This document shows, piece by piece, positions 19,068-28,170 of a stretch of DNA of 64,000 nucleotides. Below the pieces are notes generated by a model. It made no database searches and had not been told where the DNA came from. It was given only the letters and a program-made list of their open reading frames with translations. Source of the DNA: Verrucomicrobiia bacterium. Lineage in GTDB: Bacteria; Verrucomicrobiota; Verrucomicrobiia; Limisphaerales; Pedosphaeraceae. Both the position numbers and the translations under genes were made by a program. The stretch covers positions 1-64,000 of the forward strand of contig DATAUW010000021.1 of the NCBI GenBank assembly GCA_036268055.1. Reading direction: 5' to 3'. Numbering within the stretch: the stretch's first letter is position 1; each line of letters opens with the position of its first letter.

Positions 19068-20294
19068 ATGAATTGGAGTTTTCAAAAAATCGGCGAAGTG
19101 ACGCTGCAAGTTTTGTCCGTTGGCGTTATTCTTGTCTTCATTGTCATGTGGGCTCGCCGGTTGCGCGACCCCAAAGCGGTGGCTGTGCGTCTCGCGATTT
19201 CGCTCCCGTTATTGGCGATCGTTTATTTTAAAATACTTCCGTTGTTCCAGCACGGTCTCAGCCAGGTAATGATTGCGGGCTTGTTTTTCCTGGTCGCGAT
19301 CGGATGGCTTCTTGCCGGGCTCTGGGTGCCAGCGGTGACGGGTTTCATTGGCAATTTGTTCGGCAACCTTTACGACGGCGGCAACCAGGAAATTGAAGCC
19401 AAACCCTTTTTCTCAGTCTTCAACGCCAAGCGTCTCAAGGGAAAATATTTTGAAGCGCTTGCCGAAATCCGCGCGCAGCTCGCCAAATTTCCGACGAACT
19501 TCGAGGCGCAGATGTTACTTGCGGAATTGCAGGCGGAAAATTTGAACGACCTGCCCGGCGCGGACGTGACGGTGGAGCGCATTTGCAACCAGCCCGAACA
19601 CACGCCGTTGAACATCGCCTTCGCTCTCAATCGCCTGGCGGATTGGCATCTCGGCATCACCAAAGACCGCGAGACCGCGCGACAGAAGCTCGAAAAAATC
19701 CAGCAGTTGTATCCCAATTCGGAACTCGCATTGAACGCGGCGCAAAAGATCGCGCACCTTGCCGATTCGGACATGCTGCTGGCATCGCACGACCGACAAA
19801 AACTCGAAGTGAAAAAGGGTGTGAAATATCTCGGCCTGCATCGCGGCGAGGACGGACGCCTGAAAGCGCCGGAAGTGGACCAGGAAAAGATCGCGGCGGA
19901 ATATGTGGCGCACCTTGAGCAGCATCCGCTGGATACTCACGCGCGTGAAAAATTGGCGGTGCTTTATGCGGAACATTATCACCGGCTCGACCTCGCGGTG
20001 GACCAGCTTGAGCAAATGATCCAGCAACCCAGCGCCGTCGCGAGGCAGGTGGTGGGCTGGCTGAATATCATGGCTGACCTGCAAGTGAAGGAAGGCGCGG
20101 GCGAGGAGGCGGTGCGCGCCACCTTGCAGCGAATCGTGGATGGCTATCCCAGCGTTGCTGCAGCGGAAACTGCGCGCCGCCGGATAGATCATTTGAAATT
20201 GGAAATGAAACGCACGACCACTCGTGCCGGCGTGCAACTCGGCACTTACGAACAGAACCTCGGCCTCAAACGCGGCGCCGGCGGGGCGAAGTAA
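19068..20294 (+). CDS. Membrane-anchored TPR-like protein
   Basis: Unknown function. With the ATG at 19068 (preferred to a TTG at 19023) the protein has 408 residues. The N-terminal ~105 residues contain about three hydrophobic segments (VTLQVLSVGVILVFIVMW, LAISLPLLAIVYFKILPLF, MIAGLFFLVAIGWLLAGLW). The remainder is helical and repeat-like, with tetratricopeptide character (FEALAEIRAQLAKFPTNFEA, ARQKLEKIQQLYPNSELAL, LAVDQLEQMI). It probably faces the cytoplasm or periplasm as a protein-interaction platform. It is followed 43 bases later by the thioesterase gene. Confidence 0.75.
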   Translation: MNWSFQKIGEVTLQVLSVGVILVFIVMWARRLRDPKAVAVRLAISLPLLAIVYFKILPLFQHGLSQVMIAGLFFLVAIGWLLAGLWVPAVTGFIGNLFGNLYDGGNQEIEAKPFFSVFNAKRLKGKYFEALAEIRAQLAKFPTNFEAQMLLAELQAENLNDLPGADVTVERICNQPEHTPLNIAFALNRLADWHLGITKDRETARQKLEKIQQLYPNSELALNAAQKIAHLADSDMLLASHDRQKLEVKKGVKYLGLHRGEDGRLKAPEVDQEKIAAEYVAHLEQHPLDTHAREKLAVLYAEHYHRLDLAVDQLEQMIQQPSAVARQVVGWLNIMADLQVKEGAGEEAVRATLQRIVDGYPSVAAAETARRRIDHLKLEMKRTTTRAGVQLGTYEQNLGLKRGAGGAK

Positions 20295-20337
20295 GTTTTC
20301 CATCGCCAATCAGCGGGCGAGAAATTAAGTTTGCCGC

Positions 20338-20781
20338 ATGGCGTATGAATTCAAAGTCCTCCGTCGCGTGGAATTTTCCGAGACGGACATGGCGGGGATC
20401 GTCCATTACTCCAATTTTTTCCGCTACATGGAAACGGCGGAGCACGGCTTTATCCGATCGCTCGGTTACTCGGTGGTGATGAATCAATTCGATCCGCCGG
20501 TTGGCTGGCCGCGCGTGAAAGCAGAATGTGAATATCGCCAGCCCTTGCGCTTCGAGGATGAAGTGGAAATCCAACTACTCGTCAGCGCGAAGAAATCAAA
20601 ATCGCTAAGCTACGTTTTTAATTTCTGGAAAATAAAAGGCGAAATTCGGGAGCAAGTGGCGCGCGGGACCATCACTGTGGTATGCGTCATCCGGCAAGCG
20701 GACGGAAAATTTTCCGCCGCCAACATTCCCGCCGCGTTCGCGGACAGGATTCAAGTTGCGCCGCCTGAGTTGTTCACTTGA
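20338..20781 (+). CDS. YbgC/FadM-type acyl-CoA thioesterase
   Basis: A 147-residue single hot-dog-fold thioesterase hydrolysing acyl-CoA (or acyl-ACP) thioesters. The family's catalytic-loop motif is intact (VEFSETDMAGIVHYSNFFRY), with the catalytic Asp17 and the following A-G-I-V-H-Y-S-N/F signature. The length matches 4-hydroxybenzoyl-CoA thioesterase-like members. It is unlikely to be the Tol-Pal-linked YbgC in context, because no tol genes are adjacent. Confidence 0.85.
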   Translation: MAYEFKVLRRVEFSETDMAGIVHYSNFFRYMETAEHGFIRSLGYSVVMNQFDPPVGWPRVKAECEYRQPLRFEDEVEIQLLVSAKKSKSLSYVFNFWKIKGEIREQVARGTITVVCVIRQADGKFSAANIPAAFADRIQVAPPELFT

Positions 20782-20797
20782 ACAGGCTTCGCGCACT

Positions 20798-21127
20798 TCA
20801 AAAATCCACTGAGATCAATTTAAAGCCCGTAACCTTGCCCGTGATGATATCGCGGTCGAGGTTTTGATGGCCATCGCCATACTCAGCGGGCGCGAAAGGA
20901 TTGAGCATCTGCAACGGCTGTTTTGCGTGCGCGAACTGCACGAACGCGCCGCTATAAACAACTTTATGCCCGGCCGCAGAACCTGCGGCAGCGGGGCGGT
21001 TGAAGATCACAATGTCCTTGCTGGCCGCTGAAGTATCGGTCTTTAAGTTATGATCAACGGGTTTTTGAGGTTGTGCCGCCAGTGTTCCGGCGGTCAACAC
21101 GCTTAATAGAATGAGTGTAGCTTTCAT
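20798..21127 (-). CDS. Small exported hypothetical protein
   Basis: Not recognised. The ATG at 21127 gives 109 residues with a clear signal peptide (MKATLILLSVLTAGTLAAQ). The mature part is short and beta-prone, including VIFNRPAAAG, HKVVYSGAFVQFAHAKQPLQ and a C-terminal GKVTGFKLISVDF. An upstream in-frame ATG at 21148 would add seven residues before the signal and is less likely. The gene is convergent with the thioesterase gene (16 bases apart) and divergent from moeA. Confidence 0.65.
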   Translation of the reverse strand: MKATLILLSVLTAGTLAAQPQKPVDHNLKTDTSAASKDIVIFNRPAAAGSAAGHKVVYSGAFVQFAHAKQPLQMLNPFAPAEYGDGHQNLDRDIITGKVTGFKLISVDF

Positions 21128-21259
21128 ACATGACGTGTTATCACGCATAGTTAGTCTCCTTCCGAACGGGGCAATGTCAAATCACGCGCCTTTCGTTTTC
21201 CTAAAATGTTGCCGCCCAATCACGCTCGACTTTCCCATTTCACGATTCAAAATAATCTC

Positions 21260-22462
21260 ATGCTCGAATTGGAAGCCGCCCGCGAACGCATACTCAGTTT
21301 GATGCCCCCGCCGCAACCGGAACGCGTGCCGCTGGAGGAGGCGCATCGCCGCATTCTGGCTGAGCCAATTTATTCGCCACACGATCTGCCGCCATTCGAT
21401 AATTCGGCGATGGATGGTTACGCCGTGCGCGCCGAAGATTTGCGCGCACTCCAAGTGGATTCGCCAATCGCCTTGAGATTGATCGGTCGCGCCGCTGCTG
21501 GAGAAATGTTTGATGGCGAAGTCGTCACGGGAACCTGCGTGCGATTGTTCACGGGGTCAGCGATGCCGCGCGGGGCCGACGCTGTCGTGATGCAGGAAGA
21601 CACGCACACGGATGCGGCATCGCCCGAAACGATATTTTTTCTCGATGCGCCGCGGCCCTGGGAAAACGTCCGGTTTCGCGGTGAAGATGTGAAGGCCGGC
21701 GCGCTGCTGGCCGCGGAACGAACGGAAGTTTCCGCGGGCCACATCAGCTTGCTCGCCGCGGCGGGGGTGACCGAAATTTGCGCGGGACGCCGACCCATCA
21801 TCGGCCTGCTGGCCACGGGTTCTGAACTTCTCACGGCAGGTCAGCCACTTGTTCCGGGAAAAATCCACGAGAGCAATCGCCTGACGCTGGCCACGCTGAT
21901 AAGCGACGCGGGAGGAACGCCAAAAATATTTCCGCTCGTGCCAGATTCTCCCGGCGAAACCCGGCGCGCTTTTGAAACGGCTTTTGCCGAGTGCGACCTG
22001 GTGGTGACTTCTGGCGGCGTGTCCGTTGGTGAAATGGACTTTGTCAAAAGCGCCTTTGAAGAAGCAGGCGGTATTTTGGAGTTCTGGAAAATCGCGATGC
22101 GTCCGGGAAAGCCATTTGTTTTTGGACGGCGCGGGGGAAAATTTTTGTTCGGGCTGCCGGGCAATCCCGTGTCCGCGTTCGTCACTTTTTTATTGCTCGT
22201 GAGGCCGGCGTTGCTGCGCTGGCAAGGCGCGTCCTCCGTGGGCTTGCCGATTCATCATGGCATTTTGGCGGAGGCCATTGTCAATCCCGCCGACCGCCGA
22301 CATTTCATGCGCGTGACCGTGGATGGGCAGGGAAAAGTTCGCGGCGCAGGAATGCAAGGCTCGCACGTTTTAAGTTCGCTGGCGGCGGCGAACGGCTTGC
22401 TGGATGTGCCGGCGAAGACGACTTGGCCCGCGGGCGCGGCGGTGGTGGTGATGCGCTGGTGA
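21260..22462 (+). CDS. moeA: Molybdopterin molybdenumtransferase MoeA
   Basis: Inserts molybdate into adenylylated molybdopterin to form the molybdenum cofactor in the cytosol. The start is set at the ATG at 21260, giving 401 residues, because the family begins with the LEAARERIL helix. Motifs present are NSAMDGYAVRAED, GKIHESNRLTLATLI, TSGGVSVGEMDFVK, AMRPGKPFVFG and FGLPGNPVSAF, which together cover the active-site cleft. No other moa/moe gene is nearby. A ModE-like regulator lies 13 kb away. Confidence 0.93.
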   Translation: MLELEAARERILSLMPPPQPERVPLEEAHRRILAEPIYSPHDLPPFDNSAMDGYAVRAEDLRALQVDSPIALRLIGRAAAGEMFDGEVVTGTCVRLFTGSAMPRGADAVVMQEDTHTDAASPETIFFLDAPRPWENVRFRGEDVKAGALLAAERTEVSAGHISLLAAAGVTEICAGRRPIIGLLATGSELLTAGQPLVPGKIHESNRLTLATLISDAGGTPKIFPLVPDSPGETRRAFETAFAECDLVVTSGGVSVGEMDFVKSAFEEAGGILEFWKIAMRPGKPFVFGRRGGKFLFGLPGNPVSAFVTFLLLVRPALLRWQGASSVGLPIHHGILAEAIVNPADRRHFMRVTVDGQGKVRGAGMQGSHVLSSLAAANGLLDVPAKTTWPAGAAVVVMRW

Positions 22463-22482
22463 GGCGTCCGAAAAATCAGCCG

Positions 22483-23661
22483 TCAGAATTTCGGCTTCAA
22501 GACACTGGCACCGAAGGGATCGAGCATTTGCCTGATGGTCTCCGCGGGCTTGGGAGCGGCCACGGCCTTGATCGGATTAGGCATGCCCAGCGCGGTAGCG
22601 GTGGGATCATCAAACACGTGGGAATGCAGTGCTGTCGTGGTCGGATCAATGAGTCCCAAGGTGGGATACAAAGCGCTTCGATGAGATTCACCCGTGTCCT
22701 TCATGGCCTCTTTGTAAAGAGTATCGCCGGTGCTTGAAGACAGGCTTGGAGGGCGCGTGAAATCCTGCAACTCCATTCCCGAACCGGCGATGTGCGGCAG
22801 CTTGGGAGCGGGGAGACTTGGGTCGAGCAATCGTTTGAAATCCTCAAGATTTCTTTGGGCCTGAAGCGCGGTCTGAACTTCCTTCGGCGAAACATTTCGG
22901 ACGCCGAACAGGGAGGTGTTTTTTTCCGAACCGCCGCCGGGCAAAGTGGGCATGAAAACATCCCGGTCCGCATCCGGACGGTTGACGCCATCAGGAAACG
23001 CTTCCGTCACCGGACTAAAAGAGCCTGAGCTTGATCCGCTGAAGGGATCTTTTTGGCCCGTGCCCAGGATGGCCATTTCGGTATTGAGCCGGTTCTGTTT
23101 CTCCACGTTTTTCTGGTTGAGGTTCTCGTAGTATTTCTCGACCACCGAAAGATTCCTCTTTGATGTGCTGTCGGTATCGTAAGTTTCCACACCCAATGCT
23201 TCCTCCACGCCCGCCTCGGAAGTGTCGGGATATAAATCGGACAAATCAGTAAACGCCCAATTCCGTTTGCGGTCCATTTTTTCGCGAGTGCGCCGGTCGG
23301 TGGGCTCCGGTTGAGTTTGCGGGGGCAGGGGAAGGGAGAGGACGCCTTGCATGGAGTCGGGACGAAAACCATTTTTCAGCGGCCCGAAAATATTTTCCTG
23401 CACTTGCCGAAAACCGCTGGGAGTCGGATTCATGCGTTCCAGGGCGGCGCTCAAACTGGAAGTCGAATTTGAAGCAGCAGATGTTACGTCGGGATCGGAA
23501 AATTGAATCGCTTCGCCATGTTCGCCCGCGAGTGCCGACAGGGAAATGCAAGCGGCAACGGTGATGACCGCCAATTTCAAACCAGCTTTCAGATTTAAAC
23601 CCGCCAAGTACATTCGCAAGCGGGAATCGTAGGCTAAATTCATTTTTCCGTCAAAGCGCAT
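22483..23661 (-). CDS. Exported hypothetical protein, low complexity
   Basis: Not recognised. The 392 residues begin with a basic stretch and one hydrophobic segment (LKLAVITVAACISLSALAG), consistent with a signal peptide or anchor. The rest is polar, rich in Pro, Ser, Asp and Asn, and probably largely disordered with short helices (SVVEKYYENLNQKNVEKQNR). Proline-containing patches such as SLPLPPQTQPEPTDRR resemble linkers of envelope proteins. It is convergent with moeA. Starts at codons 7 or 17 are also possible. Confidence 0.6.
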   Translation of the reverse strand: MRFDGKMNLAYDSRLRMYLAGLNLKAGLKLAVITVAACISLSALAGEHGEAIQFSDPDVTSAASNSTSSLSAALERMNPTPSGFRQVQENIFGPLKNGFRPDSMQGVLSLPLPPQTQPEPTDRRTREKMDRKRNWAFTDLSDLYPDTSEAGVEEALGVETYDTDSTSKRNLSVVEKYYENLNQKNVEKQNRLNTEMAILGTGQKDPFSGSSSGSFSPVTEAFPDGVNRPDADRDVFMPTLPGGGSEKNTSLFGVRNVSPKEVQTALQAQRNLEDFKRLLDPSLPAPKLPHIAGSGMELQDFTRPPSLSSSTGDTLYKEAMKDTGESHRSALYPTLGLIDPTTTALHSHVFDDPTATALGMPNPIKAVAAPKPAETIRQMLDPFGASVLKPKF

Positions 23662-23781
23662 TTTCGTTTATCTTCGACTCTTTAAAGTGGGCGGGCGTTC
23701 ATTTTATTGCACGTTGAAATGCGGGCGAGCCACTTGTTTCAACCGGCTCATTATCAAGGGTATCCAAAGTGCCGTTATTGG

Positions 23782-24582
23782 TCATTCCTCCTCGTCACTG
23801 GCGCCGGGCGCGTTTCGGACGTCGGCGCAGAGGCCGCGTTTTGTTCCGGCGACGAAGTCCATGAGGATTTTTGTCGGCGCGCCGGTGAATTCTTTTTGTG
23901 CTTGTGCCAGAGCATCGCGCAATTTTTGTCCGCTGCAAAACAGGTGGCGATACGCGCGCTTCAACTCGAGTCGTTCCCCTGCGGTGAGCCCGGCGCGGCG
24001 CAGGCCAATGATATTCAAACCGCAAATTCCATTATCGCCGCGCGCGATGGTGTAGGGCGGGAGGTCTTTGCTGATGGCCGAACCACCTTGCATCAAGGCA
24101 AGGGTTCCGATGCGGACGAATTGATGCGCGAGACAATTACCGGAGAGAAAGGCGCGGTCGCCAATCGTCACGTGTCCGCCCAGCAAGGCGCCGTTCGCGA
24201 GGATGACGTGATCGCCGAGATGGGAATTGTGGCCGACGTGGCTGTGGGCCATCAGCAGGCAGTTGGAACCGATGATCGTGTCTTCGGTAATTTTGTTGGA
24301 GCGATGCACGGTGACGTGTTCGCGAAAGACATTGTGCCCGCCGATGCGCAGGCGCGTGGGTTCGTCGCGATATTTCAAATCCTGCGGCGCATCGCCGATG
24401 ACGCAACCGGCATGAAAATGATTTTGTTCGCCGATGCTGCTTAACCCGGTCAGATAAACATGCGGCCCGACGACGCATCCCGCTCCGAGTTCCACTCCCG
24501 CGTCAATCACGGCGTAAGGGCCGACGCGCACGGTGGAATCCAATTTCGCTTGTGGATGAATGATGGCGGTTGAATGAATCAT
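23782..24582 (-). CDS. lpxA: Acyl-ACP--UDP-N-acetylglucosamine O-acyltransferase LpxA
   Basis: First enzyme of lipid A synthesis, transferring a hydroxyacyl chain from ACP to UDP-GlcNAc in the cytosol. The start at 24582 gives 266 residues, the normal length. The left-handed beta-helix hexapeptide pattern runs through residues 1-190 (IIHPQAKLDSTVRVGPYAVI). The catalytic histidine region is HSHVGHNSHLGDH (probable His118), and HQFVRIG and a helical C-terminal domain follow. Its presence argues for a Gram-negative outer membrane with lipid A. It stands alone here, not in an lpxD-fabZ-lpxA-lpxB cluster. Confidence 0.93.
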   Translation of the reverse strand: MIHSTAIIHPQAKLDSTVRVGPYAVIDAGVELGAGCVVGPHVYLTGLSSIGEQNHFHAGCVIGDAPQDLKYRDEPTRLRIGGHNVFREHVTVHRSNKITEDTIIGSNCLLMAHSHVGHNSHLGDHVILANGALLGGHVTIGDRAFLSGNCLAHQFVRIGTLALMQGGSAISKDLPPYTIARGDNGICGLNIIGLRRAGLTAGERLELKRAYRHLFCSGQKLRDALAQAQKEFTGAPTKILMDFVAGTKRGLCADVRNAPGASDEEE

Positions 24583-24828
24583 GAAATTAAAATGACTTTG
24601 CGCCATTGTTCAATTTTGCGGGCGTTAGTATAGCAAAATTTCGGCGGCCATGTCTCGCAACTTTGCAAGTTCGATGACGAAACATTAGCCTTTCTCACGC
24701 CTGATAAATTAAAAAAAGTTCATAAGCGCGATTAATCGTGACATTCGTTTTAGCCAATGCCTATATGGTCAAAACTCACGCCGATGCTTTCAAAAATGAG
24801 CATCGAAAATAAAAATTATTCGACCGCT

Positions 24829-25938
24829 ATGAACTCATTTAAAACGCACACCTTTTTTACCGTCCTGGCCGCTGTGGCCCTCTCTGGATCGCATGCGATG
24901 GCGCAGGAAAATGCCGAGGCGCGTCCATACAAAATCGTCAATTCCGCCCAGATGATGGGAGTCGGCGGTGTGGATTATGTTTATGCCGACAATGATCAGC
25001 GGCGTATTTATGTCCCGCGCGGCGGCGAGACGTTGGTGTTCGATCTCGACACGTTGAAATCCGCGGGCGTCATTCACGACACGAAAAGCGCGCACGGCGT
25101 CGCGGTGGATCCGAAGTCGCATCACGGTTTCAGCAGCAGCAGTCCCGTGGTGATGTGGGACAGCAAGACCCTGGAGACGATCAAGAAGATTGACGTGAAA
25201 GGGCGGCCGGATGGAATTGAGTATGAGCCTTTGACGCAGCGCATTTATGTCCTAAGCCACAGCCAGCCCAATGCGACGGTGATTGACGCGAAGGATGGTT
25301 CCATCGTGGGCACGATAGATTTGGGCGGTTCGCCGGAACAGGGCGCGAGTGACGGGCGCGGGCATCTTTATGTGGATCTCGAAAACAAGGACAGCATCGC
25401 CGTGGTGGATGTGAACACGCTCAAGGTCACCGCGCATTATGATCTCGGTGGCAAAGGCGGCGGTCCGGGTGGCCTTGGCCTCGACAGCAAAAATAATATT
25501 CTCTTTGCCTTCTGCCACGAACCGGCGGTGTGTGTCATTTTAAATGCGGAACACGGCGTCATCCTCGACACGCTGCCGATCGGCAAAGGCACGGATGGCG
25601 GCGGTTTCAATCCGAACACGATGGAGGCCTTCAGTTCGCAAGGCGACGGTACGTTGACCATCATCAAGGAAAACAGTCCGACGAGTTTCAAGGTTGAACA
25701 AACTGTGCAGACCAAACCGCGCGCGAAGACCTGCACGCTGGACGAAAAAAATAATCAAATCGTTTTGATCACGCTGGAGCGTCCGCAAACGCCTTCGCCC
25801 GCTGACACTGCCGCTCAACAAGCTTCCGTGCCGCCGCAGGTTCGCGCCGCCGAGACGGCTCCCGGTGATAATCCCGGTGCGCGCCGCGGTCGTTTCAACG
25901 GACCAGCGATGCTGGATATTCTGGTTGTGGGGCGGTGA
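24829..25938 (+). CDS. Exported YncE-like beta-propeller protein
   Basis: A 369-residue secreted or periplasmic propeller of the YVTN/YncE class. The ATG at 24829 places the signal peptide (KTHTFFTVLAAVALSGSHAMAQ) at the N-terminus; upstream ATGs would bury it. Repeats include VYADNDQRRIYVPRGGETL, GSIVGTIDLGGSPEQ and SIAVVDVNTLKVTAHYDLGG. The C-terminal ~45 residues are Pro/Ala/Gln-rich. YncE-type propellers are often surface or periplasmic binding proteins, and no enzymatic motif is visible. Confidence 0.78.
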   Translation: MNSFKTHTFFTVLAAVALSGSHAMAQENAEARPYKIVNSAQMMGVGGVDYVYADNDQRRIYVPRGGETLVFDLDTLKSAGVIHDTKSAHGVAVDPKSHHGFSSSSPVVMWDSKTLETIKKIDVKGRPDGIEYEPLTQRIYVLSHSQPNATVIDAKDGSIVGTIDLGGSPEQGASDGRGHLYVDLENKDSIAVVDVNTLKVTAHYDLGGKGGGPGGLGLDSKNNILFAFCHEPAVCVILNAEHGVILDTLPIGKGTDGGGFNPNTMEAFSSQGDGTLTIIKENSPTSFKVEQTVQTKPRAKTCTLDEKNNQIVLITLERPQTPSPADTAAQQASVPPQVRAAETAPGDNPGARRGRFNGPAMLDILVVGR

Positions 25939-25952
25939 ACGAAGTTGAACCA

Positions 25953-25977
25953 CCTCTCCCCGCAAGCGGCGGAGAGG
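25953..25977. terminator. Candidate bidirectional hairpin between convergent genes
   Basis: A GC-rich inverted repeat (CCTCTCC with GGAGAGG around a CCGCAAGCGG-like apex) lies 15 bases after the YncE-like gene and about 90 bases after the end of radC on the other strand. It lacks a T-run on the plus strand, so termination is a positional guess. Confidence 0.35.
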
Positions 25978-26066
25978 GAGAAGAATCATGCGCGTCGTAA
26001 GCTTACGATGCGTTCGTGAAATCGTGCGCGAGGTTTAGTTTTTTTAGAGAAGTGACCGGTTATCTA

Positions 26067-26777
26067 TTAGGCGCCGCAGTAACCCAGTTCGCGGAGTGAA
26101 ACGAAATCGCGCGGGCGCTCTTTGGTGCGGCGGCCGAGGATGACGTGATCGAGGACTTCAATCTTCAGCAACTGGCCGGCGCGGATGAGATCGCGCGTGA
26201 CTTTGATGTCGGCGTCTGAAGGCGTGGGATCGCCGCTGGGATGATTGTGAACGAGGATGATGGCGGAGGCATTCGCGCTGATGGCGGCCTTGAAAACTTC
26301 GCGCGCGTGAACGAGCAGGGTGTCCAGCGTGCCTTGCGAAACGATGTCCACGCGGATCAATTTCCGGCGCGTGTTGAGCATGACGATTTGAAAATGTTCG
26401 ACTTCGTAATGGCGGTTATCCTCGCGCAAAAGATCGGCGATGCTTTCGGGATTGTCGAGCACGGGCGCTTCCTGGCGAATTTCGAGCACCATGCGGCGCG
26501 CCAGTGTGAACGCGCTTTTCAAAGCGATGGCTTTATCGCGGCCAACACCTTTGATCTTGCGCAAATCCTCGAGCGACGCGCGCGAAAGGCCGTCGAGCGT
26601 GCCGAATTTTTGCAATAACTGTTCGGCGATCTGAATCGCGGAAACGCCTTTCATGCCGGTGCGCAAAAGAATGGCCACCAGCTCGGAATTTTTTAACGCA
26701 TCCGCGCCGTGCGCTACGAGGCGTTCGCGCGGACGTTCGCTGTCGGGCAAATCCTTGATGCGGATGCTTGTGCTCAT
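26067..26777 (-). CDS. radC: RadC family JAB/MPN-domain protein
   Basis: A 236-residue RadC/YeeS-like protein with an N-terminal helix-hairpin-helix part (IKDLPDSERPRERL, LEDLRKIKGVGRDKAIAL). The JAMM metal motif is intact in the C-terminal domain (HNHPSGDPTPSDAD). The family is widespread; a role in DNA repair or processing was proposed but never firmly established. The start at 26777 overlaps the stop of the upstream phosphorylase gene as ATGA, so the two are translationally coupled. The reading frame continues far upstream without a stop, but that stretch is shadow sequence inside the phosphorylase. Confidence 0.9.
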   Translation of the reverse strand: MSTSIRIKDLPDSERPRERLVAHGADALKNSELVAILLRTGMKGVSAIQIAEQLLQKFGTLDGLSRASLEDLRKIKGVGRDKAIALKSAFTLARRMVLEIRQEAPVLDNPESIADLLREDNRHYEVEHFQIVMLNTRRKLIRVDIVSQGTLDTLLVHAREVFKAAISANASAIILVHNHPSGDPTPSDADIKVTRDLIRAGQLLKIEVLDHVILGRRTKERPRDFVSLRELGYCGA

Positions 26778-28078
26778 AGGACTTCGTAAATGAGTTGAGA
26801 TTTGGCGGGCGCGGCATCGGCGATCTGGAAAGCGGTTTTCAAACGCTCCAGCGCGGTTTGTGCCTGAGCTTTTCCGACGGCATGCACGCGGCAGAGCAAT
26901 TCGTCCACTGCGATTTTTTCGCCGACCGCCGCCATTTCGTCCACGCCGACTTCGGGATGAATCACGGTTTCTTTCGTCAAGCGGCCTCCGCCGAGATCGC
27001 GAACGACTTCGCCGATGATGCGCGCGTTGCAGCCGGAAATAAAACCATCGCGCTCGGCTTTTAACTCCATGACGACGGGAGCGGTGGAATCGCGTTGCAA
27101 TTTCTTTTCGGTGGCGTCGGCATCGGCACCCTGGGCGGCAAGCATCTCGTTCCATTTCGCGCGCGGTTTGCCGGAAGCGAGACATTGGAAGGCGAGTTGG
27201 CGGCCAGCTTCGACACTCGCAACCCGTTTCGTCTGCTCCAGCAAATGCGCGGCGAAGGCAATCACCAGTTCGCGCAAATCATCGGGACCGCGGCCTTCAA
27301 GGCATTCGACGCTTTCTTTCACTTCAAGCCAGTTTCCCGCGGTGCGGCCGAGCGGCGTATCCATGCCGGTGATGAGCGCGCGTGTCTTGACGCCGCATTC
27401 ATTCCCGAGCGCCACCATGGCGGCGGCGAGTTGCCCGGCGCGTTCGCGCGTGGGCATGAAAGCGGCCGCCCCGAATTTCACATCGAGCACCAGCGCATGC
27501 AAACTCTCCGCAAGTTTTTTAGAAAGAATGGAGGCGGTGATCAGCGGAATGGACGGGACGGTGCCGCTGACATCGCGCAAGGCATACATCGCTTTGTCCG
27601 CGGGAACCATGCGCGCGGTTTGCCCGCAAATAACGCAGCCGACGGTTTGCACATTTTTCACGATGCGTTCCAAATCCAGCGCGGTCGTGAAGCCGGGAAT
27701 GGATTCGAGTTTGTCGAGCGTTCCACCGGTGATGCCGAGACCGCGGCCGGAAATCATCGGCACGCGCAAGCCGAGGCACGCGAGCAAGGGCGCAAGCGGC
27801 AGCGAAACTTTATCGCCGACGCCACCGGTGGAATGTTTGTCCACGAGCGGGCGCGGGTCGTTGGGAAAGGTAAGGACGTCCCCGGAATCGCGCATCGCGA
27901 GCGTGAGGCCGCTCGTTTCCTGCGTGTTCAATCCGCGAAAAAAAATCGCCATGAGCATGGCGGACATCTGGTAATCGGGAATTTTTCCACCAACGTATTC
28001 GGAAATGATTTCCTTGATCTGCGAAACTTCAAGCGCCTGCCCGTCGCGCTTGGATTCGATGAGGGAGAGAAAGTTCAT
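26774..28078 (-). CDS. Thymidine/pyrimidine-nucleoside phosphorylase
   Basis: Cytosolic phosphorolysis of pyrimidine nucleosides to base and (deoxy)ribose 1-phosphate for salvage. The 434 residues show the family blocks: MSAMLMAIFFRGLNTQET, the phosphate-binding VDKHSTGGVGDKVSLPLAPL, SGRGLGITGGTLDKLESIPG, and the C-terminal domain with a lipoyl/biotin-like fold (RDLGGGRLTKETVIHPEVG). deoA and pdp cannot be separated reliably by eye. The stop overlaps radC (ATGA). Five bases upstream lies the ancestral end of the J-domain gene, suggesting a minus-strand operon. Confidence 0.9.
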   Translation of the reverse strand: MNFLSLIESKRDGQALEVSQIKEIISEYVGGKIPDYQMSAMLMAIFFRGLNTQETSGLTLAMRDSGDVLTFPNDPRPLVDKHSTGGVGDKVSLPLAPLLACLGLRVPMISGRGLGITGGTLDKLESIPGFTTALDLERIVKNVQTVGCVICGQTARMVPADKAMYALRDVSGTVPSIPLITASILSKKLAESLHALVLDVKFGAAAFMPTRERAGQLAAAMVALGNECGVKTRALITGMDTPLGRTAGNWLEVKESVECLEGRGPDDLRELVIAFAAHLLEQTKRVASVEAGRQLAFQCLASGKPRAKWNEMLAAQGADADATEKKLQRDSTAPVVMELKAERDGFISGCNARIIGEVVRDLGGGRLTKETVIHPEVGVDEMAAVGEKIAVDELLCRVHAVGKAQAQTALERLKTAFQIADAAPAKSQLIYEVL

Positions 28079-28082
28079 GCTG

Positions 28083-28170
28083 CTATTTTTGTTCCACCGC
28101 AAAAGATTTCACCGTGACCGTGCTGCCCGCTGGCCCGATTCCCACCGTTCCAGTCAGCGCGTGGTAATCC
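28083..28170 (-). pseudogene. Out-of-frame 3' tail of the J-domain gene
   Basis: Immediately after the stop of the J-domain gene, another frame reads KDYHALTGTVGIGPAGSTVT and then VKSFAVEQK to a TAG at 28083-28085. This aligns with the end of the first repeat of the same protein (NYRRIDGLVGIGGNRDSIAV, KNFSIES). Removing one T from the AATTAAGG junction restores QNKDYHAL and the full second repeat. The present stop therefore looks like a +1 insertion, or a sequencing error, that removed about 28 residues. Confidence 0.65.

Noticed and set aside
20338-20781. Calling the thioesterase a Tol-Pal YbgC
   Set aside because: No tolQ, tolR, tolA, tolB or pal gene is adjacent; only the general hot-dog thioesterase family can be supported.
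26778-27185. Upstream extension of the radC reading frame
   Set aside because: The extra ~136 residues are Arg-rich nonsense lying inside the phosphorylase gene; the ATGA overlap at 26774-26777 gives a natural start.
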